Shown: piece by piece, positions 1 to 9,237 of the stretch | Numbering within the stretch: the first letter of the stretch is position 1 | Layout of the letters: every line of letters begins with the position of its first letter | Source of the DNA: Streptococcus mitis | GTDB lineage: Bacteria; Bacillota; Bacilli; Lactobacillales; Streptococcaceae | Length of the DNA stretch: 64,000 bases | Assembly: GCF_000722695.1 (NCBI RefSeq) | Contig: NZ_JPFU01000013.1 | Coordinates: 62,001-126,000 of the forward strand | Direction: 5' to 3' | Position numbers and translations under genes: made by a program | The notes under the pieces: model-generated | The model's database searches: none | Seen by the model: only the letters and a program-made list of their open reading frames with translations | What the model was told of the DNA's origin: nothing

Positions 1-551
1 TTGTAGAACCTGATGAAATGTTGGTAGAGGTTTGTCGTGAGTATTTTCCAGACTTTGCTGCAGGTCTAGATGATCCTCGTGTTACCATTTACTATCAAAA
101 TGGGCTACGCTTTTTGCGAAACTGTGAAGATGACTATGATATTATCATCAACGATGCGACAGATCCATTTGGACATACGGAAGGGCTCTTTACCAAGGAA
201 TTTTACGGTAACAGTTATAGGGCCTTGAAAGAGGACGGCATCATGATATACCAGCATGGGAGTCCCTTCTTTGATGAGGATGAGTCAGCTTGCCGAAGCA
301 TGCACCGTAAGGTCAATCAAGCCTTTCCAATTAGCCGAGTTTATCAGGCCCATATCCCAACCAGTCCAGCTGGCTATTGGTTGTTTGGATTTGCTTCGAA
401 AAAATACCACCCTGTCAAAGATTTTGACAAGGAAGGCTGGAAAAAACGCCAGCTTTTCACAGAATACTACACTGCAAACTTACACGTGGGAGCCTTTATG
501 TTGCCCAAGTATGTTGAGGACATTTTAGAAGAAGAGGAAGGAAAAAAATGA
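1..551 (+). CDS. speE: spermidine synthase, 3' part (5' end outside window)
   Basis: This is the C-terminal part of an aminopropyltransferase that moves the aminopropyl group of decarboxylated S-adenosylmethionine onto putrescine to give spermidine. The reading frame is already open at base 3, so the apparent Met at base 18 is internal. The segment DYDIIINDATDPFGHTEGLF matches the family's conserved active-site region following the nucleotide-binding fold. About 180 residues are visible, so roughly the last 60% of a normal 280-290 residue enzyme. The stop overlaps the next start by four bases (ATGA), which fits translational coupling in a polyamine operon. The family call is firm. Which polyamine it prefers cannot be read from the sequence. 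Confidence 0.9.
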   Translation, partial: VEPDEMLVEVCREYFPDFAAGLDDPRVTIYYQNGLRFLRNCEDDYDIIINDATDPFGHTEGLFTKEFYGNSYRALKEDGIMIYQHGSPFFDEDESACRSMHRKVNQAFPISRVYQAHIPTSPAGYWLFGFASKKYHPVKDFDKEGWKKRQLFTEYYTANLHVGAFMLPKYVEDILEEEEGKK

Positions 552-1807
552 GTCGTTTATTAGTTATTGGATGTGGGGGCGTTGCCCAAGTTGCTATTTC
601 AAAGATTTGTCAAGATAGCGAAACCTTTACAGAGATTATGATTGCTAGCCGTACCAAGTCAAAATGTGATGACTTGAAAGCGAAGCTAGAAGGTAAAACA
701 AGTACAAAGATTGAGACAGCGGCTCTTGATGCTGACAAGGTAGAAGAAGTGATTGCTTTGATTGAAAGCTACAAACCAGAAGCTGTTTTGAATGTAGCTT
801 TACCATATCAAGATTTAACAATTATGGACGCTTGTTTGGCAACAGGTGTGCACTATATCGATACAGCCAACTATGAGGCTGAGGATACAGAAGACCCTGA
901 ATGGCGTGCTATCTACGAAAAACGCTGCAAGGAACTTGGTTTTACAGCCTACTTTGACTACTCATGGCAGTGGGCTTATCAAGAGAAATTCAAAAAAGCT
1001 GGCTTGACCGCTCTTCTTGGTTCTGGTTTTGATCCAGGTGTGACTAGTGTTTTTTCAGCATATGCCCTCAAACACTATTTTGATGAAATCCACTATATCG
1101 ATATTTTAGACTGTAATGGTGGTGACCACGGTTATCCATTTGCGACCAACTTCAACCCAGAAATCAATCTACGCGAGGTTTCTGCGCCAGGTTCTTACTG
1201 GGAAGATGGGAAATGGGTCGAAGTGGAAGCTATGTCAATCAAGCGCGAGTATGATTTTCCTCAGGTTGGACAAAAAGACATGTATCTCCTTCACCATGAA
1301 GAAATTGAATCATTGGCTAAAAACATTCCAGAAGTCAAACGTATTCGTTTCTTTATGACCTTTGGTCAATCTTATCTAACCCATATGAAATGCTTGGAAA
1401 ACGTTGGTCTCCTTCGTACAGATGCTATTAACTTTAATGGACAAGAAATTGTACCAATCCAATTCTTAAAAGCCTTGCTTCCAGATCCTGCCAGTCTTGG
1501 TCCACGTACTGTTGGAAAAACCAATATCGGCTGTATCTTTACAGGTGTTAAAGATGGTGTTGAAAAGACCATCTACATCTACAATGTCTGCGACCATCAA
1601 GAATGTTACGCAGAAGTTGGTTCACAAGCCATTTCTTACACGACAGGAGTTCCAGCCATGATTGGAACAAAATTGGTTATGAACGGTACTTGGAAACAAG
1701 CTGGAGTGTATAACCTTGAAGAATTGGATCCAGATCCGTTCATGGAAGCTTTGAATGAGTATGGTTTGCCATGGGTTGTGGTTGAAAATCCACAAATGGT
1801 GGACTGA
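548..1807 (+). CDS. saccharopine dehydrogenase-family carboxy(nor)spermidine dehydrogenase
   Basis: A 419-residue protein that begins with a Rossmann dinucleotide-binding motif (GCGGVAQVAISK, about residues 8-19). Its family condenses aspartate semialdehyde with putrescine or diaminopropane and reduces the product with NADPH to carboxyspermidine or carboxynorspermidine. The functional call rests on family resemblance and on the next gene, nspC, which decarboxylates that product. True saccharopine dehydrogenase (lysine metabolism) is an alternative family member, but the polyamine operon argues against it. It overlaps speE by four bases, and its TGA shares one base with the nspC ATG. No frameshift or missing region is seen. 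Confidence 0.88.
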   Translation: MSRLLVIGCGGVAQVAISKICQDSETFTEIMIASRTKSKCDDLKAKLEGKTSTKIETAALDADKVEEVIALIESYKPEAVLNVALPYQDLTIMDACLATGVHYIDTANYEAEDTEDPEWRAIYEKRCKELGFTAYFDYSWQWAYQEKFKKAGLTALLGSGFDPGVTSVFSAYALKHYFDEIHYIDILDCNGGDHGYPFATNFNPEINLREVSAPGSYWEDGKWVEVEAMSIKREYDFPQVGQKDMYLLHHEEIESLAKNIPEVKRIRFFMTFGQSYLTHMKCLENVGLLRTDAINFNGQEIVPIQFLKALLPDPASLGPRTVGKTNIGCIFTGVKDGVEKTIYIYNVCDHQECYAEVGSQAISYTTGVPAMIGTKLVMNGTWKQAGVYNLEELDPDPFMEALNEYGLPWVVVENPQMVD

Positions 1808-2934
1808 TGAAGTTAGAACAAGTACCAACACCAGCTTATGTCATTGACTTGGCCAAGTTAGAAGCAAACTGTCGCGTTCTACAATATGTTCAGGAAGAAG
1901 CAGGTTGCAAGGTTTTGCTTGCACAGAAGGCTTATTCCCTCTACAAAACCTATCCCTTGATTAGCCAGTATCTATCTGGTACAACTGCAAGTGGTCTCTA
2001 CGAGGCTAAATTAGCAAGGGAAGAATTTCCAGGGGAAGTCCATGTCTTTGCGCCTGCCTTCAAGGATGAGGACATGGAGGAATTGCTTGAGATAACAGAC
2101 CATATCGTCTTCAACTCGGATAGACAATTGCGTAAACACGGTCCGCGTTGTCGAGCTGCTGGTATCAGTGTTGGTTTACGTCTCAATCCTCAATGTTCAA
2201 CACAGGGTGACCACGCGCTCTACGACCCTTGTGCCCCTGGATCCCGTTTTGGAGTCACTCTAGACAAGATACCGAGTGATTTGCTGGACTTGGTTGACGG
2301 CCTTCATTTTCATACCCTTTGCGAGCAGGGAGCAGATGATTTAGAGACAACTTTGAAAGCAGTAGAAGAGCAGTTTGGTCCCTACTTACATCACGTTAAA
2401 TGGCTCAATATGGGGGGCGGCCACCACATCACAAGAGAAGACTATGATGTGGATTTGCTGATTTCTGAGGTCAAACGTATCCGAGAAACTTACAATCTTG
2501 AAGTCTATATCGAGCCTGGTGAAGCCATTGCGCTCAATGCGGGTTATCTAGCGACTGAAATATTGGATATTGTCGAAAACGGTATGGAAATCTTGGTTTT
2601 AGATGCCTCTGCGACCTGCCATATGCCTGACGTACTTGAGATGCCCTATCGTCCACCTTTGAGAAATGGCTTTGATGCACAGGAAAAAGCTCATACCTAC
2701 AGACTTTCTTCCAATACTTGTCTGACGGGCGATGTAATTGGTGATTATAGCTTTGAAAATCCAGTCCAAATAGGAGACAGACTTTATTTTGAGGACATGG
2801 CAATCTACTCATTTGTAAAAAATAATACATTTAACGGTATTGGCTTGCCAAGTCTCTATCTCATGGACGAGCGAGGTGACTGTAGTTTAGTTAAAGCCTT
2901 TGGCTATCAAGATTTTAAAGGGAGATTATCATGA
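1807..2934 (+). CDS. nspC: carboxynorspermidine decarboxylase
   Basis: A 375-residue fold-III PLP-dependent decarboxylase (alanine racemase-like barrel). The lysine of LLAQKAYS (about residue 41) is the expected Schiff-base lysine. The glycine-rich NMGGGHH stretch and the YIEPGEAI motif are typical phosphate- and PLP-binding segments of this family. It removes CO2 from carboxyspermidine or carboxynorspermidine and completes the dehydrogenase/decarboxylase route to the triamine. The gene begins in the TGATG junction with the preceding gene and ends in an ATGA overlap with aguA, so five genes are probably translated from one message. The family call is secure. The substrate (spermidine or norspermidine series) is inferred. 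Confidence 0.92.
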   Translation: MKLEQVPTPAYVIDLAKLEANCRVLQYVQEEAGCKVLLAQKAYSLYKTYPLISQYLSGTTASGLYEAKLAREEFPGEVHVFAPAFKDEDMEELLEITDHIVFNSDRQLRKHGPRCRAAGISVGLRLNPQCSTQGDHALYDPCAPGSRFGVTLDKIPSDLLDLVDGLHFHTLCEQGADDLETTLKAVEEQFGPYLHHVKWLNMGGGHHITREDYDVDLLISEVKRIRETYNLEVYIEPGEAIALNAGYLATEILDIVENGMEILVLDASATCHMPDVLEMPYRPPLRNGFDAQEKAHTYRLSSNTCLTGDVIGDYSFENPVQIGDRLYFEDMAIYSFVKNNTFNGIGLPSLYLMDERGDCSLVKAFGYQDFKGRLS

Positions 2935-4016
2935 TGGACAGTCCCAAAAAATTAGGCTATCGTATGCCAGCAGAGTACGAACCACACCATGGTACCCTCA
3001 TGATATGGCCGACTCGACCAGGTTCATGGCCCTTTCAAGGAAAAGCTGCCAAAAGAGCATTTACTCAAATTATCAAGACTATAGCAGAAGGGGAAACAGT
3101 TTATCTCTTGGTGGAGCAAGACTATCTATCTGAAGCCCAAGACTACCTTGGAGATAGCGTTATTTATCTAGACATTCCCACCAATGACGCCTGGGCCCGT
3201 GATACAGGTCCGACTATTCTTGTCAATGATAAAAGAGAAAAGTTGGCAGTCGATTGGTCTTTCAATGCTTGGGGTGGTGCTGTTGATGGTCTCTACCAAG
3301 ACTATGAAGCCGATGACCAAGTAGCCAGTCGTTTTGCTGAGGCCTTGGAAATACCTGTTTATGATGCTAAAACTTTTGTATTGGAAGGCGGCGCAATCCA
3401 TAGCGATGGACAAGGAACCATTCTCGTGACTGAAAGTTGCTTGCTTAGTCCTGGTCGCAATCCTTATCTTAGTAAAGAGGAAATCGAAAACACCTTATTA
3501 GAGAGCCTTGGTGCTGAAAAAGTTATCTGGCTTCCTTATGGTATTTATCAGGATGAAACCAATGAACACGTTGACAATGTTGCTGCCTTTGTTGGCCCTG
3601 CAGAGCTTGTCTTGGCTTGGACAGACGACAAAAGCGATCCTCAATATGCCATGTCAGCAGCTGATTTAGCGCTTTTAGAAAATGAAACAGATGCAAAAGG
3701 TCGTCACTTCACCATTCATAAATTGCCTATCCCTGCAGTTCGACAAGTTGTGATAGAAGAGGATTTGCCAGGCTACATCTATGAAGAAGGAGAAGAAGAG
3801 CGATACGCAGGTGAACGACTAGCGGCTTCCTATGTAAACTTTTATATCGCTAACAAGGCTGTCTTGGTTCCACAGTTTGATGATGTAAACGACCAAGTGG
3901 CCTTAGATATCCTCAGTAAGTGTTTCCCAGACCGTAAAGTTGTCGGAATTCCAGCCAGAGATATTCTCTTAGGTGGTGGCAATATCCACTGTATCACCCA
4001 ACAAATCCCAGAATAG
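2931..4016 (+). CDS. aguA: agmatine deiminase
   Basis: A 361-residue member of the guanidino-group modifying enzymes. It hydrolyses agmatine to N-carbamoylputrescine and ammonia. Visible marks are the N-terminal [15 protein letters not shown] segment, the substrate-binding [11 protein letters not shown] segment, a DETNEHVDN histidine region, and the C-terminal GGGNIHC, whose cysteine is the catalytic nucleophile in this family. The start overlaps the nspC stop by four bases. The next gene encodes the amidase for its product. Length and motifs are complete, so the gene appears functional. In this operon it feeds putrescine synthesis rather than agmatine catabolism for ATP, since no carbamate kinase or antiporter is nearby. 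Confidence 0.96.
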   Translation: MMDSPKKLGYRMPAEYEPHHGTLMIWPTRPGSWPFQGKAAKRAFTQIIKTIAEGETVYLLVEQDYLSEAQDYLGDSVIYLDIPTNDAWARDTGPTILVNDKREKLAVDWSFNAWGGAVDGLYQDYEADDQVASRFAEALEIPVYDAKTFVLEGGAIHSDGQGTILVTESCLLSPGRNPYLSKEEIENTLLESLGAEKVIWLPYGIYQDETNEHVDNVAAFVGPAELVLAWTDDKSDPQYAMSAADLALLENETDAKGRHFTIHKLPIPAVRQVVIEEDLPGYIYEEGEEERYAGERLAASYVNFYIANKAVLVPQFDDVNDQVALDILSKCFPDRKVVGIPARDILLGGGNIHCITQQIPE

Positions 4017-4025
4017 GAGAAAAAG

Positions 4026-4901
4026 ATGAGAAATGTAAGAGTTGCAGCCATTCAGATGCAATGCGCCAAGGATGTGGCAACAAATATCCAAACCGCAGAT
4101 CGTTTAGTACGTCAGGCTGCAGAACAAGGTGCACAAATTATTCTTTTACCCGAATTATTTGAACGTCCATACTTTTGTCAGGAACGACAGTATGACTACT
4201 ACCAGCATGCCCAGTCGGTGACAGACAATACAGCTATTCAGCATTTTAAAACCATTGCTAAGGAACTACAAGTTGTTTTACCAATCAGTTTCTATGAAAA
4301 AGATGGCAATGTCTTGTATAACTCTATTGCTGTCATTGATGCAGATGGGGAAGTGCTGGGCGTTTATCGAAAAACCCACATACCAGATGACCATTACTAT
4401 CAAGAAAAATTCTATTTCACGCCTGGTAACACTGGTTTCAAGGTCTGGGATACTCGCTATGCTAAGATTGGGATCGGTATCTGTTGGGATCAATGGTTCC
4501 CTGAAACAGCCCGTTGTCTCGCATTAAATGGGGCAGAATTGCTCTTTTATCCAACTGCTATTGGCTCTGAGCCTATCCTAGATACGGACAGTTGTGGTCA
4601 CTGGCAACGTACCATGCAAGGACACGCAGCAGCAAATATTGTTCCAGTCATTGCAGCCAATCGCTATGGTTTGGAAGAAGTTACTCCTAGTGAGGAAAAT
4701 GGCGGACAGAGTTCCAGTCTTGACTTCTACGGTTCATCCTTTATGACGGATGAAACAGGCGCTATTCTAGAGCGAGCTGAAAGACAAGGTGAAGCTGTTC
4801 TGTTAGTTACTTATGACCTAGACAAGGGAGCAAGCGAACGCCTAAACTGGGGCTTATTTCGAGATAGAAGACCAGAAATGTATCAACGAATTACGGATTA
4901 G
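4026..4901 (+). CDS. aguB: N-carbamoylputrescine amidase
   Basis: A 291-residue nitrilase-superfamily amidase that converts N-carbamoylputrescine to putrescine, CO2 and ammonia. The Glu-Lys-Cys triad is visible: the glutamate in LLPELFE (about residue 43), the lysine in YRKTHIPDDHYY, and the cysteine in GIGICWDQWFPE. It follows aguA by nine bases with an AGGAGAAAAAG ribosome-binding site at 4016-4025. It is the last gene of the polyamine operon. No strong hairpin terminator with a U-tract is obvious immediately after the stop, and a new promoter begins about 75 bases downstream. Confidence 0.96.
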   Translation: MRNVRVAAIQMQCAKDVATNIQTADRLVRQAAEQGAQIILLPELFERPYFCQERQYDYYQHAQSVTDNTAIQHFKTIAKELQVVLPISFYEKDGNVLYNSIAVIDADGEVLGVYRKTHIPDDHYYQEKFYFTPGNTGFKVWDTRYAKIGIGICWDQWFPETARCLALNGAELLFYPTAIGSEPILDTDSCGHWQRTMQGHAAANIVPVIAANRYGLEEVTPSEENGGQSSSLDFYGSSFMTDETGAILERAERQGEAVLLVTYDLDKGASERLNWGLFRDRRPEMYQRITD

Positions 4902-4929
4902 AAGATAAATTCTGGATATTTACGTCTGT

Positions 4930-4945
4930 CTTACAAAAATGTAAG
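4930..4945. promoter_or_regulatory. short inverted repeat in the region upstream of the traX remnant
   Basis: The sequence CTTACAAAAATGTAAG is a perfect 6-bp inverted repeat around a 4-base centre. It lies about 30 bases upstream of an extended -10 element, so it could be an operator for the former traX-like gene. It has no T-run and is not convincing as a terminator. Confidence 0.35.
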
Positions 4946-4975
4946 ATAGGTGTACAATTATGCGTGAAAATGTAT

Positions 4976-4983
4976 GCTATACT
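4976..4983 (+). promoter_or_regulatory. extended -10 promoter element
   Basis: TGCTATACT matches the extended -10 form (TGnTATAAT) and lies about 43 bases before the ATG of the traX-like remnant. No good -35 hexamer is seen, as is common for extended -10 promoters. It would now transcribe only a pseudogene and the IS fragment behind it. Confidence 0.45.
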
Positions 4984-5025
4984 CTATGTACGTCAAAAAG
5001 AAAGAGATTTATAAAGAGATTTATT

Positions 5026-5183
5026 ATGAAAAAATGGAATGCGACGTAGTTGAAGTACCTGATGGCGTCAGTAATGCTTCTAGATCATATCCCTCATATC
5101 ACTGGAATCGTTTCTCCTATGTGGGAAGGTATCTTTCATGCTATGACCCGTTATGTGGGAGTTTGGTTTGCGTTTATGGCTGG
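5026..5183 (+). pseudogene. TraX-family membrane protein remnant
   Basis: Read from the ATG at 5026, the frame gives MKKWNAT, a TAG stop at 5047-5049, then LKYLMASVMLLDHIPH and ITGIVSPMWEGIFHAM, ending in VGVWFAFMAG. This resembles the N-terminus of streptococcal TraX-family membrane proteins (the LDHIPHI segment in particular). Two lesions are present: the TAG, probably from CAG, and loss of everything after about residue 50, where the sequence runs directly into the inside of an IS630-family transposase. A good start with a promoter upstream shows it was once a gene. The family name comes from memory of related proteins, without a search. Confidence 0.65.
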
Positions 5184-5920
5184 TTAAAGCTAAAAGAGAA
5201 AACAGGAGAATTAAACCATCAAGAAGTAAAAGGAACAAAACCAAGAAAGGTTGATAGAGATAGACTTAAAAACTATCTTACTGACAATCCAGACGCTTAT
5301 TTGACTGAGATAGCTGCTGAATTCGGATGTCACCTAACTACCATTCACTATGCTCTCAAAGCTATGGGCTACACTCGAAAAAAAAGAACCACACCTACTA
5401 TGAACAAGACCCAGAAAAAGTAGCTTTATTTCTTAAAAATTTTAATAGTTTAAAGCATCTAGCACCTGTTTATATTGATGAAACAGGATTCGATACTTAT
5501 TTTTATCGAGAATATGGTCGCTCTTTAAAAGGTCAGTTAATAAGAGGTAAAGTATCTGGAAGAAGATATCAGAGGATTTCTTTGGTTGCAGGGCTAACAA
5601 ATGGTGAGTTAATCGCTCCAATGACTTACGAAGAGACGATGACGAGCGACTTTTTTGAAGCTTGGTTTCAGAAGTTTCTCTTACCAACCTTAAACAAACC
5701 ATCAGTTATCATTATGGATAATGCAAGATTCCATAGAATGGGTAAGCTAGAACTCTTGTGTGAAGAGTTTGGGCATAAACTTTTACCTCTTCCTCCCTAC
5801 TCACCTGAGTACAATCCTATTGAGAAAACATGGGCTCATATTAAAAAGCACCTCAAAAAGGCATTACCGAGTTGTAGTACTTTTTTCGAGGCTCTTTTGT
5901 CTTGTTCTTGTTTCAGTTGA
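5173..5920 (+). mobile_element. IS630-family (IS630-Spn1-like) insertion sequence, 5'-truncated copy
   Basis: The copy begins inside the transposase N-terminal helix-turn-helix region (IYGWLKLKEKTGEL). It continues through ORF A to a TAG at 5421-5423 and, in another frame, ORF B to 5920. ORF B carries the DDE pieces YIDETGFDTYF, IIMDNARFH and YNPIEKTWAHIKKHLKK. The A8G tract in the overlap (about 5378-5386) is a likely frameshift site joining A and B. The left inverted repeat and the start are missing, and no clear right inverted repeat is seen before xerS. Compared with the copy at 56347, it has one extra codon (HQEVKG versus HQVKG). It cannot be autonomous. Confidence 0.85.
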
Positions 5921-5950
5921 CTGTGTATTACATAATTTATTTTATGTAGC

Positions 5951-7021
5951 TTACAAACTATCCAGAGCATTCTTTTGTTCATCATTAACGATATGGGTAT
6001 AGAGGTCAGTGACTTGTGTACTGGCGTGTCCTAGCTGGTGGCTAACCAAAACTTGTGATTTAGTTGCATCATAGAGCCTAGTGGCTAGGGTATGGCGGAG
6101 TTTGTGGGGAGTTACACGCACTTTGAAGTCCTCAGAATACTTAGCAACCATTTTTTCCACGCTGGAAGCATCGATACGATTGGGAACACCTCTGTAGAGT
6201 GTCAAAAAGAGGGCTGTATCTGTTTTTTCCGTCTTATAGCGTTGATTTCGAATGGCTAGATAATTCTCTAGGTAAGGCTTAGCAAAAGCAGCGACATTGA
6301 CTGAGTCACGTTTTCCACCCTTACGTGTGACATCAATAACCATCATTTTAAGATTGAGATCTCTTAGATCCAGATTAACAGCTTCAGATAAACGGACACC
6401 AGATGCCAAGAGAAGGGCAATAATGGCTAAATCTCGTTCCTTATTTTTACTGAATGATGAGAGAGCCCGATTTGAGAGCTGTTGTGGGTACTCTTGGTCA
6501 ATATAAGTTAGAAAACCTTCAGTTTCATCACCTAGAAAGAGTTTTTGCTTGATATTTTCAGCTCTAGCAGCAAGCGTTTCTTTCTTTTTCTTGGTTGAAA
6601 CTTTCTTCATTACATTACGATAAAAATAAGGTTCACCCTGGTCGTTTTCAACTTCCTCGGTCAGATACTTGTAAAGACTAGAAAGGGCTGACAAGGTCCG
6701 ATTGATGGTTGTCTGAGAAACACCTTGTTTGCTTGTATTGGCATTCAGCAAAGGACGTTCACGCAGATATAGGATAAAAGCTTCCATGTCTTTCTTTGAC
6801 ATATTTTCCAAGACCGATAAAGGAATATCAGACAGTTTATCAGCGTTTGAAATTCCAGACTCTAAAACCCAGCTGAAAAATCGATCGTATTCCTTGAGGT
6901 ATTCGTACAAGGTTGTAAAACTGTAGGGAACAGCAAGCTTAGATTGGTAGTATTCCAAAACATACCAGGGCATGATTTGTTTTAGTTTATCGATTCGTTC
7001 CAGTAAAATCTCACGTTTCAT
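5951..7021 (-). CDS. xerS: XerS tyrosine recombinase (chromosome dimer resolution)
   Basis: A 356-residue tyrosine recombinase, the usual XerS length. The N-terminal half is the core-binding domain. The C-terminal half has the catalytic set: [12 protein letters not shown] (Arg I), [11 protein letters not shown] (Lys), [13 protein letters not shown] (His-x-x-Arg), HQLGHASTQ and DLYTHI (tyrosine). In streptococci and lactococci this single protein replaces XerC and XerD, acting with FtsK at difSL to resolve chromosome dimers. A difSL-like site lies about 50 bases upstream of the start, the known arrangement. The reading frame is intact, although IS debris sits just past its 3' end. Confidence 0.97.
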   Translation of the reverse strand: MKREILLERIDKLKQIMPWYVLEYYQSKLAVPYSFTTLYEYLKEYDRFFSWVLESGISNADKLSDIPLSVLENMSKKDMEAFILYLRERPLLNANTSKQGVSQTTINRTLSALSSLYKYLTEEVENDQGEPYFYRNVMKKVSTKKKKETLAARAENIKQKLFLGDETEGFLTYIDQEYPQQLSNRALSSFSKNKERDLAIIALLLASGVRLSEAVNLDLRDLNLKMMVIDVTRKGGKRDSVNVAAFAKPYLENYLAIRNQRYKTEKTDTALFLTLYRGVPNRIDASSVEKMVAKYSEDFKVRVTPHKLRHTLATRLYDATKSQVLVSHQLGHASTQVTDLYTHIVNDEQKNALDSL

Positions 7022-7073
7022 GTATTTTCTCCATAAATAAGTCTACTAGTAGTATAGCATAGGTTTATATATT

Positions 7074-7104
7074 TTTCAAGAAAATTATAGTTTTTCGGAA
7101 AGAT
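7074..7104 (-). other. difSL recombination site (replication terminus)
   Basis: The 31-bp plus-strand sequence starting TTTCAAGAAAATTATAG and ending TTTTTCGGAAAGAT is the reverse complement of the streptococcal difSL site (TTTTCCGAAAAACTATAA... followed by TTTTCTTGAAA), as I remember it, with about one difference near its end. It lies in the 145-bp gap directly upstream of xerS, the known location. XerS acts here during cell division, so this marks the chromosome terminus. Gene orientation switches from rightward to leftward close to this point, which supports the call. Confidence 0.9.
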
Positions 7105-7166
7105 GTTATAAAGCTTTTAAAAAAAGACTTAAACCTGTATAAAACGGATATAAATCTTTGGAGTTA

Positions 7167-7358
7167 TTATTGTGAATCATTATCTAGTGCTTTTTCTAGT
7201 TTCCAAATACTAAACCAGAATGAAATAGTCAACAGAATAAGGAAAATAATAAAGAACTCACCCACTAAACTTCTGTTCATTCTACATAACTGAAGAGCTA
7301 TATAAGGAGCCATGAGATACAAAATACATTGTATAATTGCTATCGTTTTCTTTTTCAT
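7167..7358 (-). CDS. small hydrophobic membrane protein
   Basis: A 63-residue protein with two likely membrane segments (about residues 6-24 and 31-50), a positive N-terminus (MKKKT) and an acidic tail. I do not recognise a family. It sits alone between difSL and a terminator/BOX region. Its ribosome-binding site is weak (AAGATTAAGAATC before ATG). It may be a real short protein or a chance ORF; the regular alternation of hydrophobic and loop segments favours a real one. Confidence 0.5.
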   Translation of the reverse strand: MKKKTIAIIQCILYLMAPYIALQLCRMNRSLVGEFFIIFLILLTISFWFSIWKLEKALDNDSQ

Positions 7359-7490
7359 GATTCTTAATCTTACTGTATAGATTAAATACAGTAAACTCCT
7401 TTCTAGCTTTTATGGTTTACTATTTCTAACTTAATTATAGTCTTATTTTACCAAAGTTCAATTATTTGTATGTGAAATGCCTCATCAGTA

Positions 7491-7523
7491 AAAAATAACC
7501 GATCTCATTACTGAGAATCGGTT
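7491..7523 (-). terminator. rho-independent terminator after the ClC gene
   Basis: Inverted arms AACCGATCTCA (7497-7507) and TGAGAATCGGTT (7512-7523), with one bulged A, form a stem. On the minus strand it is followed by TTATTTTT. It lies about 150 bases past the stop of the ClC transporter gene and probably ends the rbgA-rnhB-ClC transcript. Confidence 0.7.
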
Positions 7524-7535
7524 TTCTAATGTATT

Positions 7536-7633
7536 TATACTCAATGAAAATCAAAGAGCAAACTAGAAAGCTAGCCGCAGGCTGTACTTGAGTATGGTAA
7601 GGCGAAGCTGACGTGGTTTGAAGAAGAGTATTA
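7536..7633. repeat. BOX-type repeat, short form lacking the middle module
   Basis: The element begins TATACTCAATGAAAATCAAA, continues through AGCTAGCCGCAGGCTG and ends GGCGAAGCTGACGTGGTTTG followed by AAGAAGAGTATTA. These are the two outer modules of the pneumococcal BOX repeat joined with only a short stretch between them, so the middle (boxB) module is absent. BOX elements are non-autonomous, can fold into stem-loops and are common between pneumococcal genes. This one lies in the 312-bp gap between the small membrane gene and the ClC gene, just past that gene's terminator. Confidence 0.8.
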
Positions 7634-7670
7634 ATCAAATGTTTACATAATGTAAATTATGTAAAAAGAA

Positions 7671-9221
7671 CTACAACAACAATTCTTTGACTTTTCCAAT
7701 TTCACTTTTGGGGATAACCAGATGAATCATATCCCCCAGATACATTCTTGTTGAGCCGTTAACTGTTTGGCTCTTGCCATTATGGACTTGGGTGGTGATG
7801 AGTACGTTATGTGGCAAGTTGAGTTCGTGTACTTGTTTTCCTGCTATTTTATCTGAAACAGGGATTTCAATAAGTGTGACTTCTCCTTCATCTGACGCTT
7901 CTTCAGGCAGCATTTTTTCCAACATAGCCTCATAGACTGGAGCACCCTTGAGCAGATCCATGATGATGTAGGCAACTAGGGTCACAAGTCCGAGTGGCAT
8001 GAGGTTGCGAATATCTCCTACCATCTCAGTTACGAGTATCATAGCAGTTAAGGGAGCCTTAGAAATGGCTCCAAAATAGCCGCTCATTCCCAGAATGACA
8101 AATATAGGGAATTGCTCCTGACTGACAAGTCCAAGATTGACACAAATAACACCAACTAGGGCACCGAGTAAGGAACCTAGCGCCAAAATTGGTAGGAAAA
8201 TTCCTCCTGGAAGGCCACTTCCATAGCTAATCATGCTCCAAACAAAGCGAATCAAAAAGTAAGCTAATAGAACTTGGAAACTAAAATCTTGCTCAGTTAG
8301 GGAAAGAACCAGCTGGTTTCCACCACCAAGGATTTGGGGTAAGAAGATTCCAACTGGTATGATGAGAAAGAAAGCTAGAATTGGATAATAAGCTCTATCC
8401 AAATGGATTTTTTGACCAAGCCAGTCATAAACTCGACCAACATTGAGTACAGCTTTTTCATAGAGAAAACCAGATAGTCCCAGAAAAACTCCCATAAGGA
8501 GATATATCCAATACTGATCTAAGGACATAAGTGGAATATTGTCTGGCATATCCAGTACGGGTGTTAGGCCAAATATGAGTAAAGAGACAAAGTTTGCTAC
8601 GAGACTGGCTGCTAGAGTTGAGACCCAGAAAAAGCGTGAAAAATGGTGATAAACTTCTTCTACGACAAAGAGAAGTCCAGCAATTGGTGCATTAAAGGCT
8701 GCGGCTAGCCCTGCGGCAGCTCCACTGGCAATCAGAGAGCGTTCCTCTACTGGACTGGATTTGAGCCATTTGGCAATACCTTTACCACCAACCGCTCCGA
8801 GTTGAATACTTGGCCCTTCACGCCCCAGCATGAGTCCACTTGCAATAGCCAAAATTCCTAGAATATATTTTTTCCAAAGAACTCCCCACCAGTTGAGACT
8901 CATCAATCCCTTTAATTCGGCTTCGACTTGAGGAATTCCTGAACCTTTGATATCTTTTTCTGATCGAGTTAATTTCGCACTGAGCCAACAAACTATTAAA
9001 TAAAATAGACCAATGATAAAAAGATTGCGCACTAGGTGCGCTTGATCTTGATAAAGTCCTTGTATCAGGTGGAAGCCTTTTTCGATTGAAAACCGAAAGG
9101 ATCCGACGATGATCCCTACGACGAGACCAACAATGATTCCTCGTCCAACTTGGGATAATATAGTACTTGAGGCAAAGGCAAATTCTTTCTTGGAACTGAG
9201 TGTTTCTGACTGTTCCTCCAT
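7671..9221 (-). CDS. ClC-family chloride/proton (or fluoride) transporter with C-terminal RCK-type domain
   Basis: A 516-residue integral membrane protein with the ClC selectivity motifs GSGIPQVE, GREGPSIQLGA and GSGLPGGIFLP and many hydrophobic segments. The last 80 residues (EIPVSDKIAGKQVHEL to the end) look like a TrkA-C/RCK-C regulatory domain facing the cytoplasm. The start at 9221 (MEEQSET) is preferred to the upstream in-frame codon at 9281: it has AGAAGG six bases away, and it avoids a long overlap with rnhB. It lies 16 bases behind rnhB, probably in one transcript with rbgA and rnhB. Whether it moves chloride or another anion is not visible. Confidence 0.93.
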   Translation of the reverse strand: MEEQSETLSSKKEFAFASSTILSQVGRGIIVGLVVGIIVGSFRFSIEKGFHLIQGLYQDQAHLVRNLFIIGLFYLIVCWLSAKLTRSEKDIKGSGIPQVEAELKGLMSLNWWGVLWKKYILGILAIASGLMLGREGPSIQLGAVGGKGIAKWLKSSPVEERSLIASGAAAGLAAAFNAPIAGLLFVVEEVYHHFSRFFWVSTLAASLVANFVSLLIFGLTPVLDMPDNIPLMSLDQYWIYLLMGVFLGLSGFLYEKAVLNVGRVYDWLGQKIHLDRAYYPILAFFLIIPVGIFLPQILGGGNQLVLSLTEQDFSFQVLLAYFLIRFVWSMISYGSGLPGGIFLPILALGSLLGALVGVICVNLGLVSQEQFPIFVILGMSGYFGAISKAPLTAMILVTEMVGDIRNLMPLGLVTLVAYIIMDLLKGAPVYEAMLEKMLPEEASDEGEVTLIEIPVSDKIAGKQVHELNLPHNVLITTQVHNGKSQTVNGSTRMYLGDMIHLVIPKSEIGKVKELLL

Positions 9222-9237
9222 AATCATTCCTTCTAAC

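Noticed and set aside
4974..5423. 149-residue ORF as a full gene
   Set aside because: Its first part reads the traX remnant in the wrong frame and its second part is IS ORF A; it is a chance fusion.
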